From positions 1 through 12,341 of the forward strand of contig JAJKFJ010012370.1 in the NCBI GenBank assembly GCA_027382625.1: a DNA stretch of 12,341 bases, in the 5' to 3' direction. The translations under genes and the position numbers were made by a program. The DNA is from Tetmemena sp. SeJ-2015 (taxonomy: Eukaryota; Ciliophora; Spirotrichea; Sporadotrichida; Oxytrichidae). How positions within the stretch are numbered: position 1 is the first letter of the stretch; the number at the start of each line of letters is the position of its first letter. Under the pieces are notes generated by a model that was given only the letters and a program-made list of their open reading frames with translations, ran no database searches and was not told where the DNA came from. Shown piece by piece: positions 8,015-12,341 of this stretch.

Positions 8015-9972
8015 ATGGAAGGCGTCGAAAAGATCATTGACGAGAAGAATGAGCTCTGGAAGGCTCTCCAAGATGTCCAAGACATGCTAGATTCAATAAA
8101 TTGAAAATATAATAAAATAATTTTTGAATTATATGTTTTAGAGTAAACCAAAGTGGAGAAAGACCAAGTGACTAAGCTATTCTCAGATTTCAAGCAGCAC
8201 TTTGAAGTAATAAAGAGCCAGTGTGGGCAGTATCATGCTAGACTGGTTGAAGAAATCACCTCAAAGAAGGAAATTTAAAATCTCTATGAGGGCAGACTAG
8301 CTGATGTCAGGAGGGCATTTGAGTTATACATCTTATATAAATTACTCTCTTTATCTAAATTATTATGAGCTGAAACAAAAGGAGATCGACTAGATATCCT
8401 AAAAAATGGTGTTGCCGATCGACACTGAGATCATGCGCATGAGGATCCAGAAAGACTTAGAGAACCGTTTCCGGGTCGAGCTAGAGACAAGAGCCCTGGA
8501 GTTGGAGAGGATGACTGACGCATATTACGAGTGCAAGCGACACATGGAGATTTACAAGACCTCCCTTGAAAACTAGAAGTTCGAGGCTGAGAAAGTCATC
8601 CAAGAGTTGAGAGAAAAGCACAAGTTGGAACTTGATTCCATCTTTGAAGAGAACTAGTCCCTCTAACTAAAGCTTGAAGAGCAGAGGGACAGAGAAACCA
8701 TAAGATAGGTGAGGAGAGAACTGGACGAGTATAAGAAGAGGTGCAGTGACTAGTCACTTGAACTCAATGAAATAAGAAAGGAAAGGGATGCACTTAAACT
8801 TGAGAAGAATGACCTGATCATTAAACAGGCCAAAGAAATCGAAAACGAGAGAGCCATTCGAAGAACAGCTGCTTAAGAGAATGAGAAACTCAAATTCATT
8901 GTAAACATTGAAGTGTGGTAATCTGATTATATAAAGATTCAGAGTAAGAAGCTTAGAAGATGACTTGCAGAAGCAAATGCTGAGAGTTGAGAAGAAGACG
9001 CAAGAGTTGAACTCGGCTGCAGATGAGAGGAACTCTCACCTTTCCATTCTCAAGGAAAAGGAGATCTTGCTTGACTCTATGAAGCGACAACTTAATGAAT
9101 CTAGAGAGGAACTTTACCAAAGAGAAGTAGAGGTGGAGAATTTAATGCGCAGGCAAATAGAAGACGATAAGGACAAGGGGCTTATGGAAAGGAAGGAGCG
9201 CACCAAGTTACAAAAGGAGTTTGAAATTTTGGAACGCAACTACCTGGAGTTGGAGTAGAGACGAAAGGCAGATCTCTCCTCAGCTACTGATGAGTATGAA
9301 AAGCTACAGAAGGCTCACAGAGTTCTTTCAGAGGAGAGGAACATATACCTAACTAAGAACTAAGAACTTATCAACGAATATGATGATCTGATGAGACAGT
9401 TTCATGCCAAGGGTGACGAGTTAGATATGATAGAGAAGGAATACAAGAAACTTCAAGAGAAGCACAGAGACTTGCTTAACTCAGAGTATAATCTTCAAAC
9501 TGTGAAGGACCACCTGGAAACCTCAGTGCGAGTTTCCTAAGAGGAGTTGCAAAAAATCCATGCTGAGTATGAAGAGCAGGTTTACAGATGGAAGTAGGAG
9601 AGAGTTGACCTGCATGAAAGCATAAACCAGCTGACTAGGAGCTTAGAGAGAGCTAGAGAAGAAGCTGCCAAAAGCAAAATTCACTCTAAGCAATATAAAG
9701 ATAAGCTTCGACTAGCGAATAAAACCATGAAGGTCCTCTCACACAAAGTTGCTCAGTATGAAGTTGAAAGACAGGCAGAGAGAGACATCGACGACTTGAG
9801 GCATGTGGGAAGCTAGAACGTGGGAGGAGGCATGGATAACATGTCTGCGCCAGGAAGAGAATCTCATCACAGCAACAGAGGCTCAGATGTGGACTTCAAG
9901 GAGGTGCTGCAAAGAATTCTTAATGATGATCACTTGAAGAATGAGATGAGAAGAATATTAAATCAGTCTTGA
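8015..9972 (+). CDS. CEP83: CEP83-like distal-appendage coiled-coil protein
   Basis: Joined from 8015-8091, 8143-8323, 8370-8898 and 8942-9972, this gives 605 aa, almost all heptad-like and rich in Glu, Lys, Leu and Arg. It resembles CEP83 (CCDC41), the root protein of centriole distal appendages, the transition fibres that dock basal bodies to the membrane. Supporting stretches are the break VLPIDTEIMRMRIQKDLENR at about 100-119, like the CEP83 segment with a proline followed by LRxxIQxxLE, and near the C-terminus YRWKQERVDLHESI at about 477-490 followed by an AREEAAKSK...KDKLRLANKTMKVL region, as in CEP83's WLEEKHKLHERI block. It is slightly shorter than the vertebrate protein (about 700 aa). 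The C-terminal 75 residues (Gly/Ser/His-rich) are not conserved to my knowledge. Any long coiled coil can mimic this, so identity is inferred. Three IESs interrupt it and no intron was seen. The stop is TGA 9970-9972. Confidence 0.7.
8088..8142 (+). other. IES, pointer TAGA, 51 bp removed (CEP83-like gene)
   Basis: TAGA occurs at 8088-8091 and 8139-8142. The unit is a multiple of three but carries a TGA at 8102. Excision gives GAC ATG CTA GAG TAA ACC (DMLEQT), extending the coiled coil. Confidence 0.85.
8320..8369 (+). other. IES, pointer TGAG, 46 bp removed
   Basis: TGAG occurs at 8320-8323 and 8366-8369. Excision gives GCA TTT GAG CTG AAA CAA (AFELKQ), shifting the frame by 1 into the long central coiled coil. 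Retention meets TGA at 8366. Confidence 0.87.
8894..8941 (+). other. IES, pointer ATTCA, 43 bp removed
   Basis: ATTCA occurs at 8894-8898 and 8937-8941. Excision gives CTC AAA TTC AGA GTA AGA (LKFRVR), shifting the frame by 1 and joining two halves of the coiled coil. Retention ends at TGA 8964. Confidence 0.87.
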
Positions 9973-10081
9973 AAATAAAAGATTGAAGGAGAGAGATGAT
10001 GTGCTTATTATAATATTAACTGAATTTTCTTGTTTGATAAATAAATAGCTTAACTTTTAATGATTATAAATATTTTAATCT

Positions 10082-10740
10082 ATGGCTTAAACTTCTCCTT
10101 CTAAAGATCCTTTGAAAGAATAGAAAGCTGAGTTTTTCAAAGACCTGCATCGTTAACAACTACCCCATCTTTAATATCGTTAGCATAAAGTAAGGCATCA
10201 AGAGCTGAAAAGATTATATAAATTTTTGTTAAATTGATCTTCTATTTTATGTTCTGACCTGATTTAAGCACTTAGAGGGAGGTGTTTAAGTGCCTGACTG
10301 AGCACTGCTATCCACTAACTGAGGAGATGTGGCTCAGAGAGATCATAAAATATTGGAACTAACTATCTTCATTTATCTTATTTTCTAAGATCCAATTCAA
10401 CTTCTTAAGAGCAGACTTCTGCGCAAGGTCTTGCCGAACAAACATGGTGAACATAGAGCAGTCACAACAACAAGGGATGATGAAGTTTATTCATGATGCC
10501 AACCAGAGCAAGTGTGATGAGCTATTCTACAAGGAGCAGATAAAATAGAAGCCAAGCTTTTGGAGTTTTGGAAGAGCAGAAAGCAAGGAGGAGTAAGATA
10601 GCAACAACAAGCAGTGGGAGAACTGCTTGAGGGAACATGCATAGCCTCAAATAGATAAGATCAACAGTCTCTACTTCAAGCTCTTGGAGGAGGATGATAT
10701 GAAACCTAATGCAAAAGAGCTACTCAAAGATAATAAATGA
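10082..10740 (+). CDS. Hypothetical ciliate protein, about 193 aa
   Basis: Joined from 10082-10232, 10268-10360 and 10403-10740, this gives 193 aa (207 if the second insert is kept). I do not recognise a family. The N-terminus is Gln/His/Lys-rich and helical (MAQTSPSKDPLKEQ, then FFKDLHRQQLPHLQYRQHK). The middle has a Trp/Cys-containing segment (EEMWLREIIKYWNFLRADFC, CARSCRTNM). A charged, Gln/Asn-rich linker follows. The end is acidic and helical (NSLYFKLLEEDD). There is no signal peptide or membrane span. Four cysteines lie close together (HCYP, DFCARSC and NQSKCDE), but their spacing does not match a zinc finger I know. Both TAA and TAG are used as Gln throughout, so it belongs with its neighbours. 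The start at 10082 is the first ATG of the frame after AT-rich leader. The stop is TGA 10738-10740. Confidence 0.6.
10229..10267 (+). other. IES, pointer TTAA, 35 bp removed (hypothetical gene)
   Basis: TTAA occurs at 10229-10232 and 10264-10267. Excision gives TTG TTA AGC ACT TAG AGG (LLSTQR) and avoids TGA 10235. A 41-bp intron (10228-10268, GTTAAA...TTTAAG) would also restore the frame, but its splice sites match the other introns here poorly. Confidence 0.7.
10357..10402 (+). other. Probable in-frame IES, pointer AACT, 42 bp removed
   Basis: AACT occurs at 10357-10360 and 10399-10402, bracketing a 38-bp AT-rich interior inside otherwise GC-richer coding sequence. Excision keeps the frame and gives KYWNFLRADFC. 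The frame also stays open with it (NQLSSFILFSKIQF), so the call rests on the repeat and composition. Confidence 0.6.
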
Positions 10741-10832
10741 ACTTGATATTTCAGATTATGCCTCTTTGATTTTTAGCTTATGAGGAGCATAGATTTGATT
10801 GATTTTAATGTTGATTTATAAAATAAAACAAA

Positions 10833-12341
10833 ATGCAAGGAAACTCAACCGCAATAAAGGTAATCACGAAAACATTATAATCCTATTAACTCATTTCTGC
10901 TTTAGGTCAAAGCTTATAAGAAAAAGCTAAAGAGACATAAGGATGCCGTGCTCACCATTTATTCACCCCTGGGCTTCGAGGGAGGGTAACTCGTTTCTGG
11001 CTCCTCTGACCATCAAATAAGAAGTAAGGACAACATTATTTACTAAAAAATTAAATGCTCTGAGAAAATTGAAACTTATAAACGCTGTTATAGATTGGGA
11101 TTTGCTCAAGAAGAAAATCTCAAGCAAGATTAGTGTAGTTAGACCAGACGAGGAGTTTTTGTTTAAGTTCAAAGACGCACCCATCCCCAATTATTCTGAA
11201 GATCACATCCTCAATAATGTAAGCTAGTGAAAATAAGAAATTACTCTTCTTCCCAATATTTTATCCAAATGCTCTTTAAGAAAACTGTTTTAATAAAATC
11301 ATAAGGTGTTAACATTTACTTTTTGCAGCCAAAAGCTTTACAAAAGCAAGCTAATCAAAAGAGCGTATGCTGTTTCTGCTTTTACGGAACGCAAATATTC
11401 ACAGGGTACGAGGATGGATTGATATGCTCATGGGACATGGAATCTAGTCAGCTGAACATCCCACTCATTGGACACACAAACAAAATCAACTACATAACAT
11501 CAACTGAGAAGGAGTTCATCTTCTCAGCTTCAAATGACTGCACTGTCCGTCAATGGAACATCAAAACTGGAACTTGCGAGGCTGTCTTTAAGTTTGCAGA
11601 TCCAGTCAAATCAATTAAAAATAACTAATTTATCGATACTCGCTTTACGATTTAAGACTCTTTAATGCTAGTTTATAATTTGTTGAGTGTCAGTGGTATA
11701 AATCTCTCGCACCTTCAATATGATAACTGATTGAATATGATTTGACTATTTGTATGATGTTCACAGCTTCATGGGATAAGATGGTGCGAATCATAGACCT
11801 AGAAGCGAATAAAGTAACTAAGATCTTCGTGGCGAGTAAAGAAGCAATCAAGGCTATGATAGTGACTGACAAGTACGTGTTCGTAGCAGGCTGTGATCCA
11901 ATCATCCGTGGCTTCTCTCTCGAAACTGGGGAGTGTCGCATGTACCAAGGTCACTAAGGCTGGATCTACTGCCTTGAAGTACACCAGGGTAAACTTTTCA
12001 GTGGAGGAGACGATAAGACCATCAAGATTTGGGACATCGAGACGACTAAGATGCTGGAGGAGTTGAACGGCCACGAAAACGGAGTTACCTGTCTAGCCTT
12101 CGCTAACTAAGAACTGTTTTCAGGTTCCTACGACCACTATATCATCTGTTGGGATAAATGCGAATGTTTCTATGTATTTAAGATTATTTATAAGATATGG
12201 TGGACATAGAGAAGAGGATACAGGAAAGGGAGTTGATGAGGTAGGAGGACATCAGGAGTAGGAAGATAGAAGTATTCTGGCGCATCATCGAAGCCAAGCG
12301 GGGCAAGAAAAAGAAGAAGGGTGGAAAGAAAAAGAAGGGCA
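10833..12341 (+). CDS. WD40-repeat protein with lysine-rich tail (3' end off window)
   Basis: Reconstructed from 10833-10859, 10906-11020, 11082-11218, 11329-11633, 11756-12156 and 12198-12341, giving about 376 codons before the right edge. It carries roughly seven WD40 blades. Clear ones are RHKDAVLTIYSP...LVSGSSDHQI, IFTGYEDGLICSWDMESSQL, FIFSASNDCTVRQWNIKTGT, TASWDKMVRIIDLE, VFVAGCDPIIRGFSLETGE, LFSGGDDKTIKIWDIETTK and LFSGSYDHYIICWD. A charged helix follows (VDIEKRIQERELMRQEDIRS), then FWRIIEAKRG and a run of lysines and glycines. WD40 propellers are protein-binding scaffolds; no specific partner can be named. The start is ATG 10833, nine codons before the first intron. Two introns and at least three IESs interrupt it. 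No stop codon is present, so the C-terminus is unknown. Confidence 0.8.
10860..10905 (+). other. Intron 1 of the WD40 gene (46 bp)
   Basis: The insert begins GTAATC and ends CTGCTTTAG. Splicing joins MQGNSTAIK to VKAYKKKLKRHKDAV in frame and gives the first WD40 blade a start codon. Confidence 0.8.
11017..11081 (+). other. IES, pointer ATAA, 61 bp removed (WD40 gene)
   Basis: ATAA occurs at 11017-11020 and 11078-11081. Excision shifts the frame by 1 and joins SSDHQI to NAVIDWDLLKKKI, completing a WD40 blade that otherwise has no Trp-Asp. A 3-bp ATA pair (11017-11019 and 11090-11092, 73 bp) is an alternative giving SSDHQIDWDLL. Confidence 0.65.
11219..11328 (+). other. Intron 2 of the WD40 gene (110 bp), apparently containing an IES
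   Basis: The insert begins GTAAGC and ends TTTTTGCAG. Splicing joins EDHILNN to PKALQKQANQKSVCC in frame. It is three times longer than the 32-35 bp introns of the neighbouring gene. The nested repeat at 11241-11320 explains the extra length. Confidence 0.75.
11241..11320 (+). other. Candidate IES inside an intron, pointer TTACT, 75 bp removed
   Basis: TTACT occurs at 11241-11245 and 11316-11320. Removing 75 bp leaves an intron of exactly 35 bp with intact GTAAGC and TTTTTGCAG ends, the same size as the introns at 3318, 5592 and 7438. There is no reading-frame test here, so the evidence is the repeat and the size. Confidence 0.55.
11631..11758 (+). other. Eliminated region in the WD40 gene, one or two IESs
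   Basis: Frame must shift by 2 between SIKNNQF and FTASWDK. One IES with pointer TAT (11631-11633 and 11753-11755, 122 bp) gives NNQFMMFTASWDK, matching the next blade's spacing. Alternatively two IESs, CTCGC (11639-11643 and 11706-11710, 67 bp) and TATGAT (11719-11724 and 11753-11758, 34 bp), give NNQFIDTRTFNMMFTASWDK. Confidence 0.7.
11719..11758 (+). repeat. Three TATGAT copies at 17-bp spacing
   Basis: TATGAT begins at 11719, 11736 and 11753, exactly 17 bp apart; the first two copies extend to AATATGAT. The array sits at the right edge of the eliminated region of the WD40 gene. Confidence 0.8.
12153..12197 (+). other. IES, pointer GATA, 41 bp removed (WD40 gene)
   Basis: GATA occurs at 12153-12156 and 12194-12197. 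Excision gives TGT TGG GAT ATG GTG GAC (CWDMVD), shifting the frame by 2 from the last WD40 blade into the charged Lys-rich tail. Retention meets TGA at 12228-12230. Confidence 0.85.

Noticed and set aside
11004..11063. 6-bp repeat CTCTGA at 11004 and 11058 as a pointer pair
   Set aside because: The join keeps frame 1 and leads into a non-WD40 sequence rather than the required frame 2 that reads DWDLLKKK.
11621..11728. 6-bp repeat ATAACT at 11621 and 11723 as an IES pointer pair
   Set aside because: Joining there creates AAT AAC TGA, an immediate stop, so it cannot be the junction on its own.
680..12341. Treating the genes as frameshifted, stop-riddled pseudogenes
   Set aside because: The apparent stops are TAA and TAG glutamine codons, and frame changes coincide with pointer-flanked AT-rich inserts whose removal restores intact conserved motifs.
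680..12341. Paramecium- or Euplotes-type IESs (TA-bounded)
   Set aside because: Many pointers (TTGC, AGCTT, CCTCA, CTCT, TGAG, ATTCA) contain no TA dinucleotide. Euplotes also reads TGA as cysteine, whereas TGA is the stop here.
1454..12341. Scrambled (out-of-order or inverted) gene segments
   Set aside because: All recognised segments run in order on the + strand; I found no displaced or inverted MDS.

Overview
The window reads as germline (micronuclear) DNA of a spirotrich ciliate of the Oxytricha/Stylonychia type. Two observations support this. First, long conserved frames appear only if TAA and TAG are read as glutamine and TGA is the sole stop. Second, these frames are repeatedly broken by short AT-rich inserts (about 24-75 bp) flanked by 3-6 bp direct repeats. 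Removing one repeat copy plus the insert restores the protein exactly. That is the layout of internal eliminated sequences (IESs) with pointer repeats between macronuclear-destined segments (MDSs). The pointers (TTGC, AGCTT, CCTCA, AATAC, TAGA, GATA and others) share no TA core, which argues against Paramecium- or Euplotes-type IESs. I found about 17 IES or IES-like inserts, all in non-scrambled order. No telomere repeats are present, as expected for germline DNA. The species assignment is inference; I could not run a search.

Layout, all major genes on the + strand: 1-142 may hold the 5' end of a divergent minus-strand gene. 143-679 is AT-rich spacer. 680-1356 is a YbaK/ProX-type aminoacyl-tRNA deacylase (1 intron, 1 IES). 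1454-7762 is a giant protein of about 1,970 aa that fuses a double RCC1 propeller to an IQGAP-type RasGAP module (3 tiny introns, at least 6 IESs, and two places where the excision is ambiguous). 8015-9972 is a 605-aa coiled-coil protein resembling the distal-appendage protein CEP83 (3 IESs). 10082-10740 is an unrecognised protein of about 193 aa (2 IESs). 10833-12341 is a WD40-repeat protein with a lysine-rich tail that runs off the right edge (2 introns, at least 3 IESs, one of them apparently inside an intron).

Intergenic gaps are only 92-252 bp. After development these genes would lie on one or several gene-sized macronuclear chromosomes. Functionally they are unrelated housekeeping or cell-structure genes: tRNA proofreading, small-GTPase/cytoskeletal signalling, and cilium anchoring. 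They are not an operon. The most unusual points are the RCC1-RasGAP fusion, IESs whose retention would leave the frame open, an IES inside an intron whose removal gives a 35-bp intron, two in-frame TGAs, and a region with a 17-bp-periodic pointer-like repeat that can be resolved in two ways.
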